DNA of 64,000 bases from Nitrospira lenta (GCF_900403705.1 NZ_OUNR01000016.1:186001-250000); one strand, 5' to 3'; numbered from the stretch's first letter, positions 16,956 through 25,794 are shown. Numbers and translations are program-made. Notes: a model not told the origin generated them from the letters alone.

Positions 16956-18059
16956 CTAATCGATCCAATCTTTTTCTTTGAGCTTCCTCGGCAGATATTT
17001 CTTGGTCAGATATTGAAAGTCTTTATTGGCCAGCGAATCCAGCTCGTACTTGAGCCCACTGGTCAGCATGCGCTTGATCTCCGCCTGCCAGGCCGGCTTC
17101 TGGAACCATTGGTAGTTCAGCAGCTCTTTCGCCCGCGCGATATCTTTCTCGTTCAACTTGATCCCCACGTTTCTGGGCAATTCGTAACGTTCCGGATCGG
17201 CACTCGATAGGCCGATAAACTTCGCTTTGGGTATGGCCATGCGCTGGCTCTCGAAGGCGAGATTGATCGACCCCTGCTTGATTACGGAATAGATGTAGTA
17301 CCCCCAGGGATCGTTATCGACCAGTACATACACCGGCAACTTATGCTCTTCGTGCAGCCGCCGAGCCAGCCGGCGGACGCCGCGCGGCGGCTGGCCGTTA
17401 CCGGTCAGCAGCACGCAGTTATACCGCCGCCAGAACTTGTCTTCCGAGAGGCGGTTCCACTGCGTCCCTTTTTCAACGAGCAACAGAAAGTCGGCCGTGC
17501 ACCGGCGGATCTCCAGATACTCCGGCTCGACGATCGATGGAACTGAGTAGCCGCCTTTGCCGAGCTTGGCGCAATCCACCCGGTCACCGTCATCGCCGAA
17601 TACGACCGGGCCGACGATGCTGCCACTGTTTTCCGCGCGCACATGCAGCTCTTCACGCAAAGCCGCGAGCGACACCTCCAGGTCTTCGATGACCGGATCC
17701 GATTCATCCTGCGTGTCGAAGGTGTTCTCATGGGAATCTTGAATGGTGTGTTTCGTCCGGTAGTAAATTTCTCGCAACGAGGTCGTCAGATCCGCACGCT
17801 GCAATTCGGAAAGGGCATCGGCGACCAGCACTGTCTGCATAAACTTCTTGGCCATGCCGACGTTGAAGAAGGACCGGGCCTGTTTCTTACTCCCCATTTC
17901 AATGAGACCTTTGCGCTCATTGAAGGACACGTTCGACAAGGCGCGAATGGGAATCGCAAAGGTCGGATCTTTCGACCGGTCAGCCGCCGCGATCACAATA
18001 TCCGCCAGGCTGATGAGCTTCTTCTCAACGGCGGTCGTTTTCTTCTGTTTGGTCGCCAT
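16956..18059 (-). CDS. top6A: DNA topoisomerase VI subunit A (Spo11-like)
   Basis: The 367-aa catalytic subunit of a type IIB topoisomerase, which makes ATP-dependent double-strand breaks with 2-base overhangs to relax and decatenate DNA. The winged-helix CAP-like domain carries the catalytic tyrosine in TTSLREIYYRTKH; the Toprim fold has its glutamate in FLLLVEKGTQWNRL and the DxD metal site in VYVLVDNDPWGYYIYS. The length is typical of Top6A. It starts 6 bp after top6B ends, so the two subunits are co-transcribed. Topoisomerase VI is mainly archaeal and plant, with scattered bacterial examples, so horizontal origin in the lineage is likely. Identification is firm. Confidence 0.95.
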   Translation of the reverse strand: MATKQKKTTAVEKKLISLADIVIAAADRSKDPTFAIPIRALSNVSFNERKGLIEMGSKKQARSFFNVGMAKKFMQTVLVADALSELQRADLTTSLREIYYRTKHTIQDSHENTFDTQDESDPVIEDLEVSLAALREELHVRAENSGSIVGPVVFGDDGDRVDCAKLGKGGYSVPSIVEPEYLEIRRCTADFLLLVEKGTQWNRLSEDKFWRRYNCVLLTGNGQPPRGVRRLARRLHEEHKLPVYVLVDNDPWGYYIYSVIKQGSINLAFESQRMAIPKAKFIGLSSADPERYELPRNVGIKLNEKDIARAKELLNYQWFQKPAWQAEIKRMLTSGLKYELDSLANKDFQYLTKKYLPRKLKEKDWID

Positions 18060-18065
18060 GTGGTG

Positions 18066-20096
18066 TTATTTCTTTCCTCTAGGCGCAGCCTTCTTACCCG
18101 GTTTCGCCGGTTTCCCCTTGGGCTTCTTGTCCGTGGCTCCCCGATCAACCACCACCGCCGGCTGTGACGCCTTCCCCTTCTTGCCTTTGGGAACTGCAGG
18201 ATCAGCCTTATGCGGCGCTGCAATTGCAGTCTGTGCCGCCGGTGCAACGGAAGCCTGTACCTGTGTGGCCAACTCAACTTCGCCTTCCACGCCGTCGGCT
18301 GTCACAATAATCGAATGGGGCAACCCTTCCGGCCCGGCACCGGTTTTCCCCAAGGCTTCATCCGTCTTGAGCCCGCCCGTGCGCGATGTGGCGATCTTCT
18401 GCAGCTGCGCTTTCAGCTTTTCTTTTGCCAGCGTGCCGCCCTTGAGGCGATTGCAGGCTTCCACCACTTCTTCGATGTAGAGCTCAAAAATATTGCGCCG
18501 CCGAAATTCGCTGGCCGCGCGTTCCCGTCGCCGCAGGAACAGCCCCAACCGCCGGCCGCACTCCCGCAGCGCGAGGGTAATTTCTTTCTGAATCTCATCG
18601 TAGTCCGCAATGGCTTCCTTGGATTCACTCGTGAACGGCACCCACACCGAGGCCATGTGCACGAAGATCACCATCGGCCCGCCCGGCAAGGCGCCGCGTG
18701 ACTGCGTCACACCATAGTTCTTCCACCCCGTGCTGAGGACGGCCTTGAAGGTGGAACAGGCGGACTGCTGATAGAGCAAGGGAACCCGGTTGGCGTAACG
18801 AATCACTCGCGCGAGTTCAGAATCCCTGTCGTCATCCTCGCCTTCCGCTTTCGGCATGGCGGGCTGCTTCGGTTTGGTCTGATCCTCCGGTCGATGGCCG
18901 AAGGCCAACCCGGCTTCGATGATAAAGGGATTGCCTCGATAGACCGCCGGCGGCCGGCTCACCGCCGTGTAAAATTCGCCTTTGATCTGCTTATAGAGTC
19001 CCGAAAGAATGGCCCGCTCGCCGATCGGCGAAAGACAATTCGTCGGCGGCGCCATGATCTTAGTGTTTTGGATGGTCTGATAAAGAATCTCTGCGGCTGG
19101 CCCCTTCAAGTCTCGCGGCTTCATGTTGGGAGAAACCTTGGCGGCCTTGCAGATCTCGTCCGCCAGTTGCGGCGACACTCGGCAGAAATCGCCGGAAAGG
19201 AAGCTGGAGACCGAGTGGCCTTTGGTATCCTGCAACATTTTCAGCAACATGCCGAATTCGATCCCGTAGGGATGCGGCATGATCTCTCGCGGGGATGGCG
19301 GCAATTCGTGATAGGTGCGAGGATACTCCTTCACCTCGCCTTCCGGCGGAGAGTAGATCAGGCGGACATGCGGATTGGCGATGGAGGTCTGCTCCAGCCA
19401 TTCGTCGACTGAGGCCCGGCCCTTTTGATATTTTCCCTCGACCTCGATCGCGACTTGCGTTCCTTGCGGCTGATTCCATTCAATCTGCTTATTCTCATGA
19501 ACGAGCGGCTCATTTTTCTTCGTATCGATCTGCACTTCGAAGTAATGGGCCGTCGCCTTCGGACCCGTACGGGAAATAATCTTCACCGGCTTCCCGGTCG
19601 TCAACTGCCCGTACATCCCCGCCGCCGAAATCCCGATGCCCTGCTGGCCCCGGCTCATCCGCATGCGGTGAAACTTTGAGCCATAGAGTAGCTTCGCAAA
19701 GATCCGCGGAATGTGCTGACGGACGATACCCGGCCCGTTGTCCGTGACCGTGATGCGAAATCTGGTTGCCTGGCTCGGAGCGACCGGCTCCCCGGGTGAG
19801 ACCACTTCAAGCTTGACGGTCACTTCAGGAAGAATCCCGGCTTCTTCACAGGCATCGAGCGCGTTATCGACCGCTTCCTTCACACAGGTCAACAACGCCT
19901 TACGCGGGTTGTCGAACCCGAGCAGGTGCCGGTTCTTCGTAAAGAATTCAGAAACGGAAATTTCCCGCTGACGCGCGCCCATCTCAGCCGCCGTGACCTG
20001 TTGGACCGGCTTGGCGGCAGCCGTCTTCGCACCGGCTGATTCAGAAACGGGTTGAGCGATAGAAGCGGACTTCGAAACAGCGCGCGCGATGGCCAT
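18066..20096 (-). CDS. top6B: DNA topoisomerase VI subunit B (GHKL ATPase)
   Basis: The 676-aa ATPase subunit of topoisomerase VI. The GHKL fold is shown by the N-box (CVKEAVDNALDACEEAG), the D-x-G-x-G box (TVTDNGPGIVRQHIP) and the GxxGxG lid (MSRGQQGIGISAAGMYGQLT). A transducer domain follows. The last ~60 residues are a low-complexity Lys/Ala/Pro tail (KGKKGKASQ, KPKGKPAKPGKKAAPRGKK) like the basic tails of DNA-binding proteins; it could add non-specific DNA affinity and is not part of the core fold. An N-terminal ~35-residue Ala/Ser-rich extension precedes the core. It is followed 6 bp on by top6A. Confidence 0.95.
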   Translation of the reverse strand: MAIARAVSKSASIAQPVSESAGAKTAAAKPVQQVTAAEMGARQREISVSEFFTKNRHLLGFDNPRKALLTCVKEAVDNALDACEEAGILPEVTVKLEVVSPGEPVAPSQATRFRITVTDNGPGIVRQHIPRIFAKLLYGSKFHRMRMSRGQQGIGISAAGMYGQLTTGKPVKIISRTGPKATAHYFEVQIDTKKNEPLVHENKQIEWNQPQGTQVAIEVEGKYQKGRASVDEWLEQTSIANPHVRLIYSPPEGEVKEYPRTYHELPPSPREIMPHPYGIEFGMLLKMLQDTKGHSVSSFLSGDFCRVSPQLADEICKAAKVSPNMKPRDLKGPAAEILYQTIQNTKIMAPPTNCLSPIGERAILSGLYKQIKGEFYTAVSRPPAVYRGNPFIIEAGLAFGHRPEDQTKPKQPAMPKAEGEDDDRDSELARVIRYANRVPLLYQQSACSTFKAVLSTGWKNYGVTQSRGALPGGPMVIFVHMASVWVPFTSESKEAIADYDEIQKEITLALRECGRRLGLFLRRRERAASEFRRRNIFELYIEEVVEACNRLKGGTLAKEKLKAQLQKIATSRTGGLKTDEALGKTGAGPEGLPHSIIVTADGVEGEVELATQVQASVAPAAQTAIAAPHKADPAVPKGKKGKASQPAVVVDRGATDKKPKGKPAKPGKKAAPRGKK

Positions 20097-21162
20097 TCAC
20101 CCTCTCACAGCATCACATTGGAAAAGTGGGCGGCATTGTACACAGTTTGCCACACTGAGCAAACCCTCGGCACAGGATCGACTGCGACCTGATGTCAAAG
20201 AGGAGATTCGCAGGAGGGCAACCAGCCGCCGCAACTGTATAGGGTGGGAGGAGCACGCACCTACCGAGGAGTTAGTAGGTACGGCGGAGATCTCGGGAGA
20301 GCATTAGGCTTCCCAGTACAAGCTGGTCCTGCACACCGCTCTCACTCTCAACCCCCTTATGGACCATATTCCCCCGGGGCGTTAACTCCCCCCACACGTT
20401 AAGAGTAGGCCCGCAGTCGGAGTGAGTCAAGGGCTCTCTTTCTTGCCGAGAAAATAATTCAGCTGGAGCCGGCGAACATCGCCGGAAAGCCTACCCGCTT
20501 GTTTCACACCATGAGGCGCCGATGACGATTGCTTCCATGATTCTTCCTTCGCACTGAGCCACAACCTATTTCAAAAAATAGCAAGGGCCGAATCGGGCAA
20601 CGATGCGTTTTTCATCGGTGCGTGGAAAATATTTCCTCACGCTGGAAGAAAAAATATATGACAGCTCGCCGTTCTTCTCATTGGACGAACATGAATCTGC
20701 CAGACCTCTCAAAAACCAAGCACTTCCATTACCGAAACTGTGATTCACGACGGTGTTCCTCCGCGACTCCCCAGCTTCTGTGGATAACTCTGTGTATGAG
20801 TGAGATCCTATCGCTGAAATGGCTGCTCTCAACAGTCATGCGAGCAGATTGCCTAATAAATAGGCATAGTGCTCCCACGAACCAACCCACTATATTTAGC
20901 GGCTTGACGGATGATTCTTTTTCTTTTCCACAATCCCTGGGTCGGTATAAAGCTGAGGATGACGGGCTGATCGAAACTATCGCGTCTAGAGCCAAATAGA
21001 CCCTATCCGTCCAGACTTATGCACAGCAACGCGGTCTTACTGTGGAGAAACCGGTCACATTTCATGAGTATTTGCGTGTTTTTTGGGCGAAAAACACCCT
21101 CAATCATGGAGCGGTCTCTTCTTCCCTTTCATCCATCGTTCCGCTCGGGCAGAAGGGCCCTG
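20097..21162. other. Long gene-poor, partly AT-rich region
   Basis: About 1.07 kb upstream of top6B. From about 20550 to 21110 the base composition is visibly more AT-rich than the surroundings. Several short open frames exist on both strands, but none has a good ribosome-binding site, recognisable domain or typical codon use. No tRNA, rRNA or known riboswitch was seen. It may be degraded foreign DNA or hold an unrecognised non-coding RNA. Confidence 0.5.
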
Positions 21163-21339
21163 CTATTTTTTGCGGTAGACGTTCAGTCCGATCTTTTCTT
21201 CACGACCTGGAATCGTCACATTGCCTTCCGTTGACGCAATGATCGTGGTCTTCCCCGATGCCGACGGGCCAAACTCTTTGGACAGATCGACCCTGATCGT
21301 CAGCATCGTTCCTTCAATTGCCATCTCGACATTTTTCAT
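21163..21339 (-). CDS. Conserved 58-aa protein of unknown function
   Basis: The protein runs from MKNVEMAIEGTMLTIRVDLS to a lysine-rich end (GLNVYRKK), with a central KEFGPSASGKTTIIASTEGN. AGGAG lies six bases before the ATG at 21339, so the longer frame up to 21468 is rejected. The SASGKT string looks like a P-loop, but the protein is too small to be an NTPase, and the surrounding beta-rich pattern suggests a small sandwich or binding protein. No signal peptide or membrane segment. It appears to be a stand-alone gene, divergent from the gene at 21503. Confidence 0.72.
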   Translation of the reverse strand: MKNVEMAIEGTMLTIRVDLSKEFGPSASGKTTIIASTEGNVTIPGREEKIGLNVYRKK

Positions 21340-21502
21340 GATCAGCTCCTTTTGTGCAGAATTGATTGCCGGACCTCTATTGCTCTGATGTCCGCCGACA
21401 ACGCGAGCCATGACACTGACAGGCGCCATTAAGAGATGACGGCCTAATACCGATAGGATTATTATCACCTAACAAGCCGCTATGTGCGAGAGGATCTGGA
21501 CG

Positions 21503-22009
21503 ATGACTGAGTCAATGCCCAATGAAGCGGTACGCGACGCGTGGATAGCACTGACGCAGGACGTGCGAACCGGCGTGCTCCTCACGATGCGAAACGGGAA
21601 GCCCTTCGGTTCGCATGTACCCTATGTGCTGGGCGACAATTGGACGAGAGTGTATCTACACCTCAGCCAACTTGCCCTGCACACCCAGCATCTGCGTCAG
21701 GACCCACAGGTGTCGCTCTTTCTTTCTGAGCCTGATCACGCTGAGAAAAACCCGTTGGCGTTGCGCAGAATCAATCTACAGGGCACAGCCACAATTCTGT
21801 CGCCGGACGCGCCTACCTATGCACAGATGAAAGCGCGCTATCTCGCGCGATTTCCAAAATCTGCCATGACGTTTGGATTTGCGGATTTTTCGCTGTGGGA
21901 GCTGCAACTGCAGGACGCCCATCTAGTCCTAGGGTTCGGCCAAGCCTATCAGGCAACCGCTCCCTCCCCCGACCACTGGATCCATCAACAACCTGAGCGG
22001 AACAAATAG
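21503..22009 (+). CDS. Pyridoxamine-5'-phosphate-oxidase-like flavin/haem-binding protein
   Basis: A 168-aa protein with a split-barrel fold pattern: TGVLLTMRNGKPFGSHVPYV, YLHLSQLALHTQHLRQDPQV and LSEPDHAEKNPLALRRINLQ, then a GTA-type strand, and near the end SLWELQLQDAHLVLGFGQAY. This is the layout of the HugZ/PNPOx-like superfamily, whose members bind FMN, F420 or haem; the cofactor cannot be told from sequence. The ATG at 21503 follows GAGAGGAT at suitable distance; the ATG at 21482 has no ribosome-binding site. Function unknown. Confidence 0.75.
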   Translation: MTESMPNEAVRDAWIALTQDVRTGVLLTMRNGKPFGSHVPYVLGDNWTRVYLHLSQLALHTQHLRQDPQVSLFLSEPDHAEKNPLALRRINLQGTATILSPDAPTYAQMKARYLARFPKSAMTFGFADFSLWELQLQDAHLVLGFGQAYQATAPSPDHWIHQQPERNK

Positions 22010-22010
22010 C

Positions 22011-22132
22011 AGGCTGCTGAAAAAATCTGCCAGCGGCGTTCTCGCTTCGTTCAGAGGCTCAACGTGCCACAAGGGTACGCCTCGCCGCTTCACCCGCTGC
22101 GGCCTTGCTGAACAGCCTTTTTGAGCAGCCTG
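22011..22132. repeat. Palindromic intergenic element
   Basis: A ~122-bp element with near-perfect terminal inverted repeats (CAGGCTGCTGAAAAA at the left, TTTTTGAGCAGCCTG at the right; one mismatch) and a GC-rich interior with further self-complementarity. It sits between two convergent genes, a common place for MITE- or REP-like repeats, and could also act as a bidirectional terminator. No second copy was seen in this window. Confidence 0.6.
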
Positions 22133-22154
22133 ATAAAGCGGGAGCGGGGTCAGA

Positions 22155-22403
22155 CTATGACCGCATCTTGCGCAAAAGGCTGGACGTAACCGTTCCCAAA
22201 GCAAGGCCGCCCAGGAAGGTGAGGCCAAGAATCGTGAGGGCGAGGCCCGGGGTATTCCGTTCTGTCTGACACACATGCCGGCGGGCTTGAGTGCCCACTG
22301 ACGCCTCTCCGCCCATCCAAAAGCCTGAGTCATCCACCGGCGCGGCGTCCGCTCTGGTGAATGGGGTGATGCGGATCCTGCGTGTTGGAGTCGACTCGTC
22401 CAT
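22155..22403 (-). CDS. Small single-pass membrane protein
   Basis: An 82-aa protein starting MDESTPTRRIRITPFTRADA, with one C-terminal transmembrane segment (PGLALTILGLTFLGGLALGT) and a short basic tail (SSLLRKMRS). GAGGGAGACT precedes the ATG at 22403, so the longer frame to 22481 is rejected. It lies 25 bp after the TIGR04073-like gene on the same strand and may be co-transcribed. Unrecognised. Confidence 0.6.
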   Translation of the reverse strand: MDESTPTRRIRITPFTRADAAPVDDSGFWMGGEASVGTQARRHVCQTERNTPGLALTILGLTFLGGLALGTVTSSLLRKMRS

Positions 22404-22428
22404 AGTCTCCCTCGAATAGGTTCTGTAT

Positions 22429-22815
22429 CTACTTGCCGTCAACTGCCGTCGAGTCTGAGGGATCATCGGATTCCCATGCATATGCCGGTGTCACCATGGG
22501 TTCGTAGGTCGGCAGCGGAACGGCGAAGGTCGCTGTTTCCACGACGCCGGCGACGGTGCGCGCGAAAAACATTCCGATGCCGTCGAACGGACCGCGCAGC
22601 AGGCCGCTCACCCACCCCTCATGAGTCCCGACTTCATAAATCTGCCGCGGGACCTCGATCCATCCGGTCGAAATATTCGCCACCCCACGGATGAGCTTCT
22701 CGGAAATCCGGTCGCCGAGTGTCGACGGCTCATCCGCATGGACTGGAGCATTCGTCACAAGGCTTGCAACCAGCACCGCCAGCACCGCCCAACACTTCGC
22801 ATCCGGCCGATTCAA
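22429..22815 (-). CDS. Exosortase-associated protein, TIGR04073-like
   Basis: An exported protein of about 128 aa. After a hydrophobic signal segment (AVLAVLVASLVTNAPVHADE) comes the motif block KLIRGVANISTGWIEVPRQI, GPFDGIGMFFARTVAGVVET and PLPTYEPMVTPAYAWE, which matches my recollection of the TIGR04073 family linked to exosortase-containing genomes. Its role is unknown; the amphipathic glycine-rich block suggests envelope association. The start is uncertain: the frame is open to 22917, overlapping the start of lnt on the other strand; a TTG at 22815 gives a normal signal peptide and avoids most of that overlap. Confidence 0.68.
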   Translation of the reverse strand: MNRPDAKCWAVLAVLVASLVTNAPVHADEPSTLGDRISEKLIRGVANISTGWIEVPRQIYEVGTHEGWVSGLLRGPFDGIGMFFARTVAGVVETATFAVPLPTYEPMVTPAYAWESDDPSDSTAVDGK

Positions 22816-22876
22816 CAATCTGCCCCGTCTACCGGTTCCTTGCAAGTCGAAATCGCTTTCGTTATGGTACCGCACG

Positions 22877-24505
22877 ATGGATCGAATGCGTGTGCGCCAG
22901 CTTATTCTTGCCTGCATAAGTGGTCTCCTTCTCCCATTGTGCTTCCCGAAATTCGATCTGGGCCTGCTCGCATGGGTGGCCCTGATCCCCCTTCATATCG
23001 CTCTAGACTCGGCGACGAGACGACGCGCCTTTTGGATCGGATGCCTGACGGGAACGATTGGATTCACCGGGATTATGGTCTGGGTCGTGACCGTCATGAC
23101 CACCTATGGGAAAGTCCCGCTCCCCGTCAGCTCTGTTATTTTGCTCCTGCTCACAGCCTACCTTGGACTCTACGTCGGAATCTACAGCTGGAGCGTCGTC
23201 TGGTTGCGTGAATTCTTACCACGGTACGGAATTTTTTTCTCCCCCTGTGTGTGGGTCTCGCTTGAGCTGCTGAGGACCTACGCCTTTTCAGGATTTCCCT
23301 GGAGCCTGCTGGGCTATTCGCAATATCGCGAGCTGGAGATTATCCAAGTCGCCGACCACCTCGGTGTGTATGGCGTCTCCTTCCTGATTATCCTCGTGAA
23401 TCTCACGCTTGCCGAAATGCTGTTGTGGCTGATGCCCTTCTTCCGCGGATTCCGCCCGAAAAAGCTGCCCTGGGAACTCGCTACCATCACCAGCCTGCTC
23501 ATGCTCCTGACGTACGGCTATGGAGAATCGCTTCTAACCGGATCCGCACTGCCCACGCCGAAAGGGGTCGTAACCGTCGGATTGGTTCAACCCAATATCG
23601 ACCAGGTGATGAAATGGGACAGCGCCTATCGAGACGAAACGATGCATCGATTCGATCGCCTGACCGGCCAATTTGGCGAGACGACCGACTTGATCGTCTG
23701 GCCCGAAGCTGCCACGCCATTCATATTCGAACGGGAGAAAGACTATCAGCTCCAACTCATGGCCCTGGCCGACCGGGCCAAAGCCCCGATCCTGTTCGGC
23801 AGCCCGGCATTGCGCTTTTACCCGGATCGCCGCCCCTACTTATTAAACAGCGCCTATCTGCTGTCCGCAGATGGAACCATCCTCGGACGGTACGACAAAC
23901 ACCACCTAGTCCCGTTCGGAGAATACATTCCACTGAAATCATCGTTGCTATTTTTCCTCGATAAACTGGTTGAAGGCATCGGCGATTTTGAAGCCGGTCC
24001 AGGCGGAACCACGTTGTCGTTGACGCCCAAAGCAACGATCCGGGAAGATGGAACCTCCGTTCCGTCACGCCCCGTCAAGTTCGGCGTAGCTATTTGCTAT
24101 GAAGTGATCTTTCCGGATCTGGTCCGGCAACTCGCGGTCAACGGCGCGGAATTCCTGGTAACCATTACGAATGACGGATGGTTCGGGCACTCATCGGCGC
24201 CCGCCCAGCACTTTTCTATGGTGGTCTTCCGCTCGGTAGAAAATCATCTGGCCTTTGCGCGCTCCGCCAACACCGGGATCACCGGCGCCGTCGATCCTTA
24301 CGGACGGATTCTGCACGCCACCGGACTCTATACGGAGGAGTCGGTTCGGGTGACGATCCCCGTCTGGCAACCGCGCACCTTCTACAGCCGGTACGGGGAT
24401 GTGTTTGCCTACGGCTGTGTGGTAATCTGCGCGCTGTTGTGCCTGATCAGTCTCCTCCGGCCCAAAGAGCCGGTTCACGGCACCACCGCCATCACCCCGG
24501 TATGA
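22877..24505 (+). CDS. lnt: Apolipoprotein N-acyltransferase
   Basis: Inner-membrane enzyme that adds the third acyl chain to lipoproteins, completing maturation before Lol transport. The N-terminal half has several membrane helices (LILACISGLLLPLCFPKF and others); the C-terminal half is a nitrilase-like domain with the expected catalytic triad: Glu in IVWPEAATPF, Lys in YDKHHLVPFGEY and Cys in GVAICYEVIF. The product is 542 aa. The start at MDRMRVRQ is chosen because the 62 residues encoded upstream resemble non-coding sequence; MRVRQ nine bases on is an alternative. LolC and LolD follow after prfB and lysS. The last ~106 bp are tandemly duplicated just downstream. Confidence 0.93.
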   Translation: MDRMRVRQLILACISGLLLPLCFPKFDLGLLAWVALIPLHIALDSATRRRAFWIGCLTGTIGFTGIMVWVVTVMTTYGKVPLPVSSVILLLLTAYLGLYVGIYSWSVVWLREFLPRYGIFFSPCVWVSLELLRTYAFSGFPWSLLGYSQYRELEIIQVADHLGVYGVSFLIILVNLTLAEMLLWLMPFFRGFRPKKLPWELATITSLLMLLTYGYGESLLTGSALPTPKGVVTVGLVQPNIDQVMKWDSAYRDETMHRFDRLTGQFGETTDLIVWPEAATPFIFEREKDYQLQLMALADRAKAPILFGSPALRFYPDRRPYLLNSAYLLSADGTILGRYDKHHLVPFGEYIPLKSSLLFFLDKLVEGIGDFEAGPGGTTLSLTPKATIREDGTSVPSRPVKFGVAICYEVIFPDLVRQLAVNGAEFLVTITNDGWFGHSSAPAQHFSMVVFRSVENHLAFARSANTGITGAVDPYGRILHATGLYTEESVRVTIPVWQPRTFYSRYGDVFAYGCVVICALLCLISLLRPKEPVHGTTAITPV

Positions 24506-24618
24506 GCAAGTCTGTGCTTGTCTGCCGCTGTATGGTACGCTGTGCGCGTTTGTGCCTGATCAGTCTGCTCCGGCCGAACGAGTCAGCCTATGGCACCATC
24601 GCCATCACCCCTGTGTAA
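24400..24618 (+). repeat. Tandem duplication of the lnt 3' end
   Basis: The last ~106 bp of lnt (24400-24505) are repeated at about 24513-24618 with a period of 113 bp. The first copy ends CLISLLRPKEPVHGTTAITP, the second CLISLLRPNESAYGTIAITP, each followed by V and a stop. The second copy is in another frame and forms a 38-codon frame whose ATG (24502) overlaps the lnt stop as ATGA. The copies have diverged, so the duplication is not recent. Whether the second copy is translated is unknown. Confidence 0.75.
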
Positions 24619-24636
24619 GTCGAAAGGACACGAGTC

Positions 24637-25777
24637 ATGTTAGACGAGGTGCGGAGTCGCGTGCAGACAGTCGGCGTGCAGGTCTCGGAACTACGGGGGC
24701 ATCTTTGACCTCGCTCGCATGACCGCTGAGCTCGAAGAGCTCGAAGCCAAGATGGGCGTCCCGACATTCTGGAACGACACCAAATCAGCCGCATCGACCA
24801 GCAGAAAAAAAGTCACGATTGAGCGCGAGCTGATCCAATGGCGCGAGATCGAGGCGAAGCTCGGCGATCTTCACGCCTTGCTGGAATTAGCGGAGGAAGG
24901 TCAGGACGCCTCCCTTGAACAAGAACTGACGACCGAGCTTCATCGCCTTGAAACCACGCTGGCCACGCTCCGCGTCGAGATGCTCCTCTCCGGAGAACTT
25001 GATTCGAACAATGCGATTATGGCCATTCATCCCGGCGCCGGCGGCACCGAGTCGCAGGATTGGGCGCAGATGCTCCTGCGCATGTATGTTCGATGGGCTG
25101 AAACCAAAAAGTTCAAGGTAGAAACATTGGATCTGCTCCACGGCGACGAAGCCGGCATCAAAAGTGTGACCATCTCTGTGACGGGCCCCTATGCATACGG
25201 GTACTTGAAGGCTGAAGCCGGCGTGCACCGCCTGGTGCGCATCTCTCCCTTTGATGCCAACAAGCGGCGCCACACCTCCTTTGCCTCGGTCTTCGTCTAT
25301 CCGGAACTCAATGATGACATTGATGTCGTCATCGACGATAAAGAGCTGAGAATCGATACGTTTCGAGCCGGCGGCGCCGGCGGCCAGAACGTGAACAAGG
25401 TTGAGACGGCGATCCGGATTACGCACATTCCCACCAACATCGTGGTGCAATGTCAGAACGAGCGATCGCAACTTCAGAATCGCAACGGCGCGATGAAGAT
25501 TCTCAAAGCCCGTCTTTTCGAAGTGGAGCAGAAAAAGAAAGAGGCGGAATTCAACGCCATCGTCGGCGAGAAGAAAGAGATCGGCTGGGGCAGCCAGATC
25601 CGCTCCTATGTGTTCCAGCCCTATCAAATGGTCAAAGACCACCGGACGGCTCATGAAACCGGGAACGTGGCGGCAGTCATGGACGGCGATCTGGATACAT
25701 TTATTGAAGCGTATTTGAAGAAGAAGATGGCCGGAGCGCTCCTCGCCCCGACCACGGCCGGCACGGATGAGGATTAA
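24637..25777 (+). CDS. prfB: Peptide chain release factor 2, programmed +1 frameshift
   Basis: RF2 recognises UGA and UAA stop codons and triggers peptide release. The gene begins with a 23-codon frame (MLDEVRSRV...) ending in an in-frame TGA at 24706; a +1 shift joins it to the main frame at GAC (24707). The full product is about 379 aa. The stop-codon-reading tripeptide SPF is in VRISPFDANKRRH and the catalytic GGQ in GAGGQNVNKVETA. The start is preceded by AAAGGA. The gene lies between lnt and lysS; prfB-lysS is a common pairing in bacteria. Annotations that start at 24719 miss the N-terminus. Confidence 0.96.
24694..24709 (+). promoter_or_regulatory. RF2 autoregulatory frameshift site
   Basis: CGGGGGCATCTTTGAC contains a Shine-Dalgarno-like G run, the slippery CTT codon and the TGA stop followed by C, the classic layout of the prfB recoding site. 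When RF2 is scarce, ribosomes pause at TGA and shift +1 from CTT to TTT, making more RF2. Seen directly; the mechanism is known from E. coli. Confidence 0.95.
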
Positions 25778-25794
25778 CAGGACACGGAACGACC

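Noticed and set aside
20566-20999. Short frames on both strands in the AT-rich gap
   Set aside because: No ribosome-binding site, no domain and overlapping each other.
22691-22876. N-terminal extension of the lnt frame
   Set aside because: It overlaps the TIGR04073-like gene on the other strand and does not resemble Lnt, which starts normally at 22877.
24178-24618. 146-codon plus-strand frame overlapping the lnt 3' end
   Set aside because: Most of it is an out-of-frame shadow of lnt; only the last 38 codons correspond to the duplicated lnt tail.
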